This document shows, in pieces, positions 1 to 5,200 of a DNA stretch of 5,200 nt. The notes under the pieces are model-generated. The model was given only the letters and a program-made list of their open reading frames with translations, was not told the origin of the DNA and did no database searches. Where the stretch lies: positions 1 to 5,200 of the forward strand of contig JBMNSQ010000115.1 of the NCBI GenBank assembly GCA_050945275.1, read 5' to 3'. The DNA is from JAAYWY01 sp050945275 (GTDB lineage: Bacteria > Bacillota > DTU030 > DUMP01). The first letter of the stretch is position 1; each line of letters opens with the position of its first letter. A program made the position numbers and the translations under genes.

Positions 1-292
1 CAACGGAACCCGGGACTGTAGCCACCATCACGGGTTATGTTTCAATCCTCACCCGGCGCTGATGCCGGGTGCAACCATTTTTCGACAAAATAAAAAGACC
101 GCCCCAGGAAGGTTTCAATCCTCACCCGGCGCTGATGCCGGGTGCAACTTTCATCTCTATAAAATAAACCCGCTCACCTGGAAGTTTCAATCCTCACCCG
201 GCGCTGATGCCGGGTGCAACGAGTTTGTGTTCAAGTTTCAAGATGGCCCTTGGCTGTTTCAATCCTCACCCGGCGCTGATGCCGGGTGCAAC
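1..292 (-). CRISPR. Type I-C CRISPR array, leader-proximal end (4 complete repeats, truncated at left edge)
   Basis: Four identical 37-nt repeats lie at 39-75, 112-148, 184-220 and 256-292. They are separated by unique spacers of 36 (76-111), 35 (149-183) and 35 nt (221-255). Bases 1-4 (caac) match the last four bases of a further repeat, and 5-38 would be a 34-nt spacer, so the array continues to the left. The functional strand is minus. There each repeat reads GTTG, an 8-nt stem arm CACCCGGC, a 6-nt loop ATCAGC, the complementary arm GCCGGGTG, then AGGATTGAAAC. The ATTGAAAC ending is typical of I-C and related repeats. Cleavage by Cas5c at the base of the hairpin would leave an 11-nt 5' handle, as established for I-C. 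The leader and cas2 lie to the right, so 256-292 is the newest repeat and 221-255 the newest spacer. No repeat is degenerate, so the old end of the array is not in view. Spacer targets cannot be told from sequence alone. Confidence 0.98.
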
Positions 293-459
293 TCCATACG
301 CGCTAACCCTTGGTAATTCTGTATCCGGGAAAGTGGTTGCGCGAATCGCTGTTTATCCACGATTTAAGTAAGCTCTTATCCTTTAAAATCCGCTGTAACC
401 CTTGAGCTATCTGCATCGCGATTCCCCCGTCATTTGGTGATCGCTACTGGTCCGCGCTA
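293..459 (-). promoter_or_regulatory. CRISPR leader between cas2 and the array
   Basis: This 167-bp stretch has no plausible gene and lies between the cas2 stop and the first repeat of the array, on the side where new spacers are added. It should hold the promoter for the pre-crRNA and the sites that guide Cas1-Cas2 integration. It contains a short motif present twice (TAACCCTTG on the + strand at 304-312 and 396-404, both preceded closely by CGCT), the inner copy 11 bp from the first repeat. It also holds GCGAATCGC (341-349) and TCGCGATTC (416-424), which share an inverted 7-mer. I looked on the minus strand for a -35/-10 pair and found none convincing; AT-rich patches at 361-390 are the best place for one. 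I saw no clear terminator after cas2, so operon transcripts may run into the array. Confidence 0.8.
301..404. repeat. Direct repeat pair in the leader (CGCTAACCCTTG / CGCTGTAACCCTTG)
   Basis: On the + strand CGCTAACCCTTG occurs at 301-312 and CGCTGTAACCCTTG at 391-404. The two differ only by a 2-nt insertion, and the shared TAACCCTTG copies start 92 bp apart. On the transcribed (minus) strand the motif reads CAAGGGTTA. The inner copy sits 11 bp from the first CRISPR repeat. Duplicated motifs in leaders are known in some systems to anchor the integrase or accessory proteins; whether this pair does so is inference. A 9-nt match within 167 bp could also be chance. Confidence 0.5.
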
Positions 460-750
460 CTACAAAACTAGCGGCCCGTTAAAATCAATTCTACGATTAA
501 TACCATACGATTTAACATACTTGTCTCTTGGTTCACGAAGAACGTAAATGCGAAGACTGTCTTCGTTCTTATCAATGTTTTCCAGTAGACGCAGCTTAAG
601 ACGTTCACACTGGGTAGGATTAACGTTACATTCAAACACCGACTTTTGTACCCGTTGTCCGAAATCTTTACATATCTGAGCAACTTTACGTAGGCGTCTC
701 CTACCTTCAGCTGTTTCTGTGGAAACATCATAAGAAACTAATAACTCCAC
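460..750 (-). CDS. cas2: CRISPR-associated endonuclease Cas2 (type I-C)
   Basis: A 96-residue protein of normal Cas2 length. It opens with the ferredoxin-fold first strand MELLVSYDVS, where Asp8 is the conserved acidic residue of the family. It continues with the RVQKSVFECNV strand (about 33-43), another hallmark, and a second beta-alpha-beta half (SLRIYVL, about 65-71). Cas2 dimers bridge two Cas1 dimers to form the integration complex that inserts new spacers at the leader; any nuclease activity is not needed for that. The start is GTG (750-748), chosen because AGGAGGT lies 7 nt upstream and the family N-terminus begins exactly there. The gap to cas1 is 12 nt and the cas1 stop codon forms part of this ribosome binding site, so translation is probably coupled. 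It is the last cas gene before the leader. Confidence 0.97.
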   Translation of the reverse strand: MELLVSYDVSTETAEGRRRLRKVAQICKDFGQRVQKSVFECNVNPTQCERLKLRLLENIDKNEDSLRIYVLREPRDKYVKSYGINRRIDFNGPLVL

Positions 751-757
751 CTGTATT

Positions 758-764
758 ACCTCCT
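758..764 (-). promoter_or_regulatory. Shine-Dalgarno site of cas2, overlapping the cas1 stop
   Basis: AGGAGGT on the minus strand lies 7 nt before the GTG start of cas2. Its first AG belongs to the TAG stop codon of cas1 (765-763). A terminating ribosome would sit directly over this site. It decides the GTG start of cas2. Confidence 0.9.
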
Positions 765-1794
765 ACCGGTAGACAAAGGGAGGATACTGCTCCAGATCAC
801 CCCGAAGTGTTCGGGCAAGCAGACGTGCCTGGATATGTGGAATCAGCGCTAGTGCTTCCGACCGTTCCAGTAAAAGATGGGTGATCTTTTCTTGCTTTCG
901 CTTTTGATAGGCCACTGCTACTTCGCGACGGCCTGCGTCATTTAGATATACTGATCCACCTGGTTTCTCTTCAAAATGCTTCGGTGTTATCTGTCGCCTG
1001 TTAATTAAGGTAATTGCGACCCTATCACCCAGCAAGACTCGAAATTCTTCCATTAGATCTAGAGCTAAAGCGGGACGCCCTGGACGGATAGCATGAAGAA
1101 ACCCGACTTGAGGATCCAAGCCTACCCCTTCTGCAGCAGCAACACAGTCGCTTAATATTAGCGCATACAAGAAAGACAACAATGCGTTTAGGTTATCGCG
1201 GGGAGGCCTGCGTGTCCGTCCATTAGGCAGAAATATATCCCTATCTACTAAAATTAGATGCTTAATTGCCGAAAAATAGGTTCTGGCAGCCTCACCTTCT
1301 ATTCCTCGAATAACATTCAACGGTTTCGGTTGCTTAAGAGCTGCTAACGACTGCCCTAAACGCACAGCAGCTTTCTTTAGGGCAGCTTGATCCTCTACGT
1401 TTTTTATCTCCCGTGCCCCTCGAAGTAAAGCTGTACGAGTATTTTTTATCTTACCGGCAACAATGTTACGTGCTATATGAACCGTTTGCTCTTTGTTCTG
1501 TAAGACTTTGTGTTGAGCACAGCGTAGTAATACATTACCTGATGTCGGACCCGCAATTCTAGCTTTAAATCGCCCAGTACTGTCTAGCATTACAACAAAA
1601 CGTCCGTCCTCGGCACATTTGTGAATTATGCCAGGGCTTACAAGTATGTTGCCACAGCAAATTATTCCACCTAAGTGATGCAGCGGAACCTGAATCTGAG
1701 TATTTCCTTCTACTTGAACTTTCACCGTCTCGTGGTCTAACCGAATGTACGCCCCTGGGGTCATAACATATAACGTATTGGCTAGCTGGTCCAT
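763..1794 (-). CDS. cas1: CRISPR-associated integrase/endonuclease Cas1 (type I-C)
   Basis: Cas1 is the metal-dependent integrase that, with Cas2, joins prespacers to the leader end of the array. From the chosen ATG (1794-1792) the protein is 343 residues and starts MDQLANTLYV, which matches the usual I-C Cas1 N-terminus and, from memory, the length of the Bacillus homologue. The N-terminal beta domain spans about 1-90 and ends in SGNVLLR. The helical catalytic domain carries Glu166 (RGIEGEAA), His234 (GFLHAIRPGRPALALDLMEE) and Asp246 with Glu249 or Glu250 as metal ligands, and RRPPRDNLNALLSFLY (195-210), all typical. The C-terminus LARTLRGDLEQYPPFVYR is also characteristic. GAGG lies 9 nt before the chosen ATG. 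Earlier in-frame ATGs at 1809, 1818 and 1839 would overlap cas4, have poorer SD sites and add residues the family lacks. The gap to cas4 is 4 nt. All catalytic residues are present, so the protein is probably active. Confidence 0.97.
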   Translation of the reverse strand: MDQLANTLYVMTPGAYIRLDHETVKVQVEGNTQIQVPLHHLGGIICCGNILVSPGIIHKCAEDGRFVVMLDSTGRFKARIAGPTSGNVLLRCAQHKVLQNKEQTVHIARNIVAGKIKNTRTALLRGAREIKNVEDQAALKKAAVRLGQSLAALKQPKPLNVIRGIEGEAARTYFSAIKHLILVDRDIFLPNGRTRRPPRDNLNALLSFLYALILSDCVAAAEGVGLDPQVGFLHAIRPGRPALALDLMEEFRVLLGDRVAITLINRRQITPKHFEEKPGGSVYLNDAGRREVAVAYQKRKQEKITHLLLERSEALALIPHIQARLLARTLRGDLEQYPPFVYR

Positions 1795-1798
1795 ACTA

Positions 1799-2437
1799 TC
1801 AATCCTCATTATGGTCATCTTGGAAGAGAGCCCTAACAAGGGAACGGGCTTTGGACCCGTCCCCTATGGCTGCTGGCATACAACTCGTGTTTAGAGAGCA
1901 ATGCATGCAACGCTCATCATTGGGCGGCGGTGGTACTACTCCTTGACTGATCATCCCTCTAATCGCCTCTGCCACCTGTTGTGCCCTGTAGCGCAACTGG
2001 GAGGTAAATTTGATTTCGTATCTACGACGAGAGCTATGGTAATAAACAGCACCCTTAGGAACGTCAACACCAATTATCTCTTCTAAACATATTGCTTGTC
2101 CGCATAGCTGTAACACCGCGTGTTCAAACTGCCTTTTACGGTATTTTCCATACTTATACTCTATTGGGTAGGGTACATCACCATGGAATTCCACTACATC
2201 TGCCTGCCCAATTAGCCCTAATTGCTCGCTCCAAAGCGGTAATGCAAATTCTACTCGTCCACCTTCGAAAAAAACTGAATCTATCTCATGTACTCTCTTG
2301 TGTACAGCATGACCACGAAGGGTGTATACGTTATCGTCAAAGATTTGTTCGCAGTGTATTAAGGCGCACTGCCGTGGGCAATAGCTGTAATGCTCCAAAG
2401 CAGAAAGCATAACCGGTTCTACGGCCTCTGAGCCCAT
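1799..2437 (-). CDS. cas4: Cas4, RecB-family nuclease with 4Fe-4S cluster (type I-C)
   Basis: A 212-residue Cas4, a normal length. In I-C systems Cas4 joins Cas1 (with Cas2) to trim prespacers at the PAM-proximal 3' overhang and so sets PAM choice, spacer length and orientation. The N-terminal motif HYSYCPRQCAL holds Cys20. The C-terminal CMHCSLNTSC holds Cys177, Cys180 and Cys186. These four Cys are the expected iron-sulfur ligands. The RecB nuclease core shows GHAVHKRVHE (His46/His50), GQADVVE (Asp80), IEYK (Glu93, Lys95) and QLCGQAICLE (Gln110/Gln114). The ATG directly follows the TAA of cas7c with no gap, and a GGTGGGG stretch just upstream is the likely, weaker SD, so translation depends on readthrough of ribosomes from cas7c. 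ATG at residue 10 (MLSALEHYSYC) is an alternative start. Confidence 0.96.
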   Translation of the reverse strand: MGSEAVEPVMLSALEHYSYCPRQCALIHCEQIFDDNVYTLRGHAVHKRVHEIDSVFFEGGRVEFALPLWSEQLGLIGQADVVEFHGDVPYPIEYKYGKYRKRQFEHAVLQLCGQAICLEEIIGVDVPKGAVYYHSSRRRYEIKFTSQLRYRAQQVAEAIRGMISQGVVPPPPNDERCMHCSLNTSCMPAAIGDGSKARSLVRALFQDDHNED

Positions 2438-3334
2438 TTACCCCACCAACCGTGTTAGGTTAACACCGGCGGGCAAATTGGATTCATCCACAGTAACTTT
2501 ATAGTCGCTGAACTGGCGCGGGGGCACATCGGATATATGATTGATTACAATGCGCTCAAACAATTCATGAGCCGGTGCATTTCCCATTGCTTTTTCGTGG
2601 GTGAAAATGTATAGCCCGCGGCAGGACATAAATCCACGGCTAGCAGAACGATCTACCTCCCACATATTCTGTAATGCTTCCCAGAACACCGCTAGATCTT
2701 CTTCGTTCATCCCGGTATCATTAGCGAAAAAGGGACTGAAAAAGCCATAACCAACATAGAGCCCATAGGGTACCAGGGCCTTACGCCCCATTTCAGTGAC
2801 CTTCCCGCCCTTCCCTTCTTCGGTTACCACTGCATCTTCTGGACGCGTTACTGCCACCCTGGTAATGGAAAGATCCAGGGGGATAATAGGGTCAACCGAG
2901 CGAGCAAATGTGAGTTGCACTGGTCCTTGTACTTGACCACAATTAACACCGGTGGTCATCACAGCGCCAAAGGTGCGAACATCGAAAAAGTTGGCGCACA
3001 TCCACTCTCGAGCCTCATTTATGGTGTCGCGGTCTTGCTTGCTTCCTGTCGATTTTTTACCTAGCGCAGTGTAAGCTCGTTCGTGCTGGTTGTTTAAGAT
3101 GCCACGATGCTCTACATAAATCTTCATTCGTTCTTCTGTTCCCCGTGTTAAGTTTACCCAGTCGCGTACTTTTCTCTTTAGACACACGTCTGTTACTAGA
3201 CCTTGCATGGTTTCTGGGTCCACCCTGGGTAAGTTCCCCGCGTCTGGGTCACCGTTAGGGTTTCCATCTTTTACGTCAAAAAGAAGTACAAAATCGTGCC
3301 TCGTAGCGGGATTAAGATAAACTTTCGTTGTCAC
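2438..3334 (-). CDS. cas7c: Cas7c (Csd2/Csh2 family), Cascade backbone subunit
   Basis: Cas7c is the RNA-binding backbone of I-C Cascade; several copies line the crRNA spacer. The family signature DVKDGNPNGDPDAGNLPR is plain at about 20-37, followed by VTDVCLKRKVRDW. Further hallmarks are VRTFGAVMTTG (119-129) and GYGFFSPFFA (195-204), then EALQNMWEVDRSASRGFMSCRG with the conserved W-x-x-D-R-S-A-S-R-G core. The length of 298 residues is normal. The longest reading frame would start at a GTG at 3352, but its second and third codons are the Shine-Dalgarno AGGAGG (3349-3344). The real start is therefore one of two adjacent GTG codons, 3337 or 3334. I chose 3334 (MTTKVYLNP) for its 9-nt spacing. 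The gene overlaps the cas8c end by 23 nt and abuts cas4 exactly (TAA then ATG). Confidence 0.96.
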   Translation of the reverse strand: MTTKVYLNPATRHDFVLLFDVKDGNPNGDPDAGNLPRVDPETMQGLVTDVCLKRKVRDWVNLTRGTEERMKIYVEHRGILNNQHERAYTALGKKSTGSKQDRDTINEAREWMCANFFDVRTFGAVMTTGVNCGQVQGPVQLTFARSVDPIIPLDLSITRVAVTRPEDAVVTEEGKGGKVTEMGRKALVPYGLYVGYGFFSPFFANDTGMNEEDLAVFWEALQNMWEVDRSASRGFMSCRGLYIFTHEKAMGNAPAHELFERIVINHISDVPPRQFSDYKVTVDESNLPAGVNLTRLVG

Positions 3335-3752
3335 CACTGATACCCTCCTCACGATGTGTCATGTTAGATTCAGTAACCTCTGAATCCTGTTTGCTACCAG
3401 AACCCCAGCCAGCCACACGTTGATGGTAATAGCCAAGTGCGAACAAGGCCTGGTCCTGAAGACTTAAGGTACTCGGAAACTCTTTTAATTTCCCAAGTAC
3501 CTCTCCCATAAGACGCTGCAACGATACATGAGCTCCAGCTTTTTCTTTCCTCAGCTTCGTCAGGTGGGCCTGCGTGGAACGTAGTAGTCGACCGTAGACC
3601 GAAGCTGGTGCTGACGAGGCTGTCCCGTAATACCGGTCTACAATGGTAGCTTTAATACCTGGCATTGCAGCTGACTGAATAAATTCTAAGACTGCCAATA
3701 ATCTCCCGCACAAATAGCCTGGATTGCAATTAGCAGGATCAAGTTTTTCCAT
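3312..3752 (-). CDS. cas11c: Predicted Cas11c small subunit, internal in-frame translation product of cas8c
   Basis: In I-C systems the Cascade small subunit is known to be translated from an internal start inside cas8c. Here an in-frame ATG at 3752-3750 (Met432 of Cas8c) has a strong Shine-Dalgarno, GGGGAGG, ending 8 nt upstream. The product would be 146 residues, MEKLDPANCNPGYLCGRLLA onward to the shared stop codon. It begins just before the conserved NPGYLxGRLxAVLE block, where I recall the internal start lying in other Csd1 genes. It is mostly helical by composition, as expected for a Cas11 that lines the crRNA-DNA groove, and ends with the acidic, Ser-rich tail shared with Cas8c. A TTG codon directly before the ATG is a minor alternative. 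The placement is inference; no protein data are available here. Confidence 0.8.
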   Translation of the reverse strand: MEKLDPANCNPGYLCGRLLAVLEFIQSAAMPGIKATIVDRYYGTASSAPASVYGRLLRSTQAHLTKLRKEKAGAHVSLQRLMGEVLGKLKEFPSTLSLQDQALFALGYYHQRVAGWGSGSKQDSEVTESNMTHREEGISGDNESLS

Positions 3753-5045
3753 CAACCCTTCCTCCCCTTCCTTGTTTTGTCCCCATACAAGAGCCATTTT
3801 AATCATACTTGCCCGTGGTCTAGTTACTGTCTGTTCTACTGCACATCTCCTAACAGCTTGATACAAAACCCAGCGTGGAAGAGGCCTTCCGAGTAAGGCA
3901 ACATTCATGAACGCCTGGATAACATGGGGCTTGATGTCTTTGCTTGAGGCAAATAGTGATACCGCTAGCGTGAATAGGCCATAGGGTTGTCCGTATTCGC
4001 CTCCGCGGTCCACCAGGCGTTGCGTCTGAAAGTATCGCGCTAAATTTTTCTGTACTTCACCCACGGTAGTCACCAGCCAATCGCGTACCGCTACGCGGCC
4101 GCCACTACTGGTGAGCGCTAAGGCATAAAACTGGGTGGAGTCTGGTGCAAGAGCGCTTTTGGCTGAGTACACAGACTTTATTAACTCACGTATGTCTTTG
4201 GGATCGGGAGTACTAAGAAATTGCACCGGGGAAAAACCATGTTCTTTCCTGGTCCAAAATACGTACACGCTTGGGCCTATAGTCACATGGTTATCTTCGC
4301 TGGCGATTAACGAATTAAGGGCCTGTCCATAGGCGTAAGCACATTCTTGACAAATAGGCGCAATCAAGGATGCTTTTAAGCCATATGATTCAAAAGCTTT
4401 CTCATTAGCACTAACTAGGGCCATGCCGGCACTCTGTCCACCGGGAATTCTCTTGATTTTTATCGGTTGGCGTTTCATCGGTGGTTTAAGTCGGCCACAC
4501 ACCAGGCATTGGGCAACTTCCTCGTCTGATGCTTGATATTTGGCCCACATTTTTTGAACAGGAGGCAAGTTGATCGGCATAACATCTTGTACCATAAAAG
4601 TAACATTATCTCCCGGGGTCATATCCTCCGGCAACGTTAAGACCCGAAGGTCCAAGCTATCAAGGAAAGCATCAACAGCTTGTACCTCAGGGAGTTTTGT
4701 TTGGGCTGCACATTCCTTGACCAACTGCAGGAAAGCTCGGCGGCATTCATCTGTCCGTTTAACTTGTTTTGGTTTAGCATCGTCAGAAATTAGTCCCAGA
4801 ACGTAGTCAGCCCGATCAGCTAAGAGTTTAGGTTTTATTCCTGACGCTCGGACCACCGAAGGTGCAGGATATTCCTTACCCCGGTCATTTTTCTTTCCAC
4901 TGCCAGCAGTGCGGATTATCCCTTGACACTTTCCTTTTAAGTCAAGTTGAATTAGCCATTTTATGGGCGTCTTTTCGTATAAGAATGGTAAATTATCACT
5001 ACTAGATGACCTAACTGCATACTCCGTCAGCTTTTGTAGTAGCAT
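3312..5045 (-). CDS. cas8c: Cas8c (Csd1), large subunit of type I-C Cascade
   Basis: Cas8c is the large subunit that recognises the PAM on target DNA and helps recruit Cas3. From ATG 5045-5043 it is 577 residues, normal for Csd1, and starts MLLQKLTEYA like the family. AAGGAGG lies 7 nt upstream and settles this start; a longer frame up to 5165 runs out of frame through the cas5c end and is not real. Recognisable segments are GGQSAGMALVSANEKAFESYG (202-222, the Csd1 GGQS-G core), ALLGRPLPRWVLYQAVRR (383-400), NPGYLCGRLLAVLEFIQ (441-457), DRYYGTASSAPASVYGRLLR (470-489) and ALGYYHQR (536-543). Two CxxC pairs (Cys180/183 in CLVCG, Cys232/235 in CQEC) flank the GGQS core and may bind zinc. The last 30 residues (548-577) are hydrophilic, rich in Ser, Glu and Asp, and probably disordered. 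The C-terminal part is predicted to be made separately as Cas11c. The gap to cas5c is 4 nt. Confidence 0.96.
   Translation of the reverse strand: MLLQKLTEYAVRSSSSDNLPFLYEKTPIKWLIQLDLKGKCQGIIRTAGSGKKNDRGKEYPAPSVVRASGIKPKLLADRADYVLGLISDDAKPKQVKRTDECRRAFLQLVKECAAQTKLPEVQAVDAFLDSLDLRVLTLPEDMTPGDNVTFMVQDVMPINLPPVQKMWAKYQASDEEVAQCLVCGRLKPPMKRQPIKIKRIPGGQSAGMALVSANEKAFESYGLKASLIAPICQECAYAYGQALNSLIASEDNHVTIGPSVYVFWTRKEHGFSPVQFLSTPDPKDIRELIKSVYSAKSALAPDSTQFYALALTSSGGRVAVRDWLVTTVGEVQKNLARYFQTQRLVDRGGEYGQPYGLFTLAVSLFASSKDIKPHVIQAFMNVALLGRPLPRWVLYQAVRRCAVEQTVTRPRASMIKMALVWGQNKEGEEGLMEKLDPANCNPGYLCGRLLAVLEFIQSAAMPGIKATIVDRYYGTASSAPASVYGRLLRSTQAHLTKLRKEKAGAHVSLQRLMGEVLGKLKEFPSTLSLQDQALFALGYYHQRVAGWGSGSKQDSEVTESNMTHREEGISGDNESLS
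3344..3349 (-). promoter_or_regulatory. Shine-Dalgarno site of cas7c inside the cas8c 3' end
   Basis: AGGAGG on the minus strand lies inside the last codons of cas8c, 6 and 9 nt before the two candidate GTG starts of cas7c (3337, 3334). It rules out the upstream GTG at 3352 as the start. It should give cas7c its own strong initiation, fitting the need for many Cas7 copies per complex. Confidence 0.85.
3761..3767 (-). promoter_or_regulatory. Internal ribosome binding site for cas11c within cas8c
   Basis: GGGGAGG on the minus strand, part of a purine-rich run that encodes the KEGEEG stretch of Cas8c (425-430). It ends 8 nt before the in-frame ATG at 3752. Its strength and spacing equal those of the real gene starts in this operon, which supports a separate small-subunit product. 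Confidence 0.75.
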
Positions 5046-5049
5046 CCAT

Positions 5050-5059
5050 TCACCTCCTT
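5050..5059 (-). promoter_or_regulatory. Shine-Dalgarno site of cas8c spanning the cas5c stop
   Basis: AAGGAGGTGA on the minus strand is a near-perfect anti-16S match. Its last three bases are the TGA stop of cas5c. AAGGAGG lies 7 nt before the cas8c ATG at 5045, which decides that start over the longer frame beginning at 5165. Confidence 0.92.
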
Positions 5060-5200
5060 CCCTTATACAGCTCTTGCGGGACATTAAGAATGCCGTCTTT
5101 AAGCAGCGCATTAAAAAACTGGGGTTTCCCTCGTCCCGAACCATCGGCCTCATAAACAAGGTCAAATAGCATAAGCCCTAAGTCCTCTGTGACACGGATT
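5050..5200 (-). CDS. cas5c: Cas5c (Cas5d), C-terminal end only; gene runs off the right edge
   Basis: On the minus strand a frame open from 5199 (window edge) to a TGA at 5052-5050 gives 49 residues. It contains VTEDLGLMLFDL, a typical Cas5c C-terminal strand (family form roughly VTEDLGWMLYD), then PQFFNALLKDGILNVP, which matches the usual end of the family. In subtype I-C Cas5c replaces Cas6: it is the endoribonuclease that cuts pre-crRNA at the base of the repeat hairpin and then stays on the 5' handle in Cascade. Its catalytic residues lie in the missing N-terminal part, so activity cannot be judged here. Its stop codon overlaps the cas8c ribosome binding site, with only 4 nt to the cas8c ATG, so the two are probably coupled. 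The normal protein is over 200 residues, so most lies outside the window, with cas3 expected further upstream. Confidence 0.92.
   Translation of the reverse strand, partial: IRVTEDLGLMLFDLVYEADGSGRGKPQFFNALLKDGILNVPQELYKGRR

Noticed and set aside
235..241. GTTTCAA inside spacer 221-255, equal to the first 7 nt of the + strand repeat
   Set aside because: Only 7 nt match and the spacer has normal length, so a repeat remnant or mis-insertion is not supported; probably chance.
62..316. Open frame on the + strand with a repeated SSPGADAGCN peptide
   Set aside because: It is the CRISPR repeats read as protein. The periodic peptide follows the repeat spacing and there is no ribosome binding site.
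293..459. Possible small gene, tracrRNA-like RNA or anti-repeat in the leader
   Set aside because: No repeat-like segment occurs there, type I-C needs no tracrRNA, and no frame with a ribosome binding site was seen.
468..731. Second minus-strand frame inside cas2
   Set aside because: It is an out-of-frame shadow of cas2 with no recognisable content and no start signal.
1901..2412. Two + strand open frames opposite cas4
   Set aside because: They are antisense to a clear Cas4, with no family resemblance and no SD; treated as shadows.
5046..5165. N-terminal 40-residue extension of Cas8c
   Set aside because: It overlaps the cas5c C-terminus in another frame, has no family similarity, and a near-perfect SD serves the ATG at 5045.
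4135..5169. Three + strand open frames opposite cas8c/cas5c
   Set aside because: They are short, antisense to recognised genes, and have no supporting motifs or ribosome binding sites.

Overview
The window holds most of a subtype I-C CRISPR-Cas locus, read entirely from the minus strand (right to left). In transcription order it contains the 3' end of cas5c (right edge), cas8c, cas7c, cas4, cas1 and cas2, then a leader of about 167 bp and a CRISPR array that runs off the left edge. This is the canonical I-C gene order. The expected cas3, the rest of cas5c and the operon promoter should lie beyond the right edge. The system is of a known type. I see no unrelated or undescribed system in the window.

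Layout by + coordinates: 1-292 CRISPR array with four complete, identical 37-nt repeats; 293-459 leader; 460-750 cas2; 763-1794 cas1; 1799-2437 cas4; 2438-3334 cas7c; 3312-5045 cas8c; 5050-5200 end of cas5c. The genes are packed with gaps of 12, 4, 0, -23 and 4 nt, so they form one translationally coupled operon. Strong Shine-Dalgarno (SD) sequences sit inside the 3' ends of the upstream genes. They fix the starts of cas8c and cas2 and narrow that of cas7c to two adjacent GTG codons. The naive longest reading frames of cas8c, cas7c and cas1 all begin too early.

How the parts work together: Cas1, Cas2 and Cas4 acquire and trim spacers and insert them next to the leader. Cas5c cuts the array transcript at the repeat hairpin, and the repeat here would leave an 11-nt 5' handle, as known for I-C. 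Cas5c, Cas8c, Cas7c and a small subunit Cas11c form the Cascade surveillance complex. Cas11c has no gene of its own, but a strong internal SD plus in-frame ATG inside cas8c (ATG at 3752) predicts a 146-residue product of the cas8c 3' end. This is the most informative unannotated element in the window.

Host: moderate GC, very strong AGGAGG-type ribosome binding sites, GTG starts and Cas proteins resembling those of Bacillus and clostridial I-C systems suggest a Gram-positive Firmicute, perhaps an anaerobic, spore-forming clostridial lineage. That is inference; nothing in the window identifies the species.
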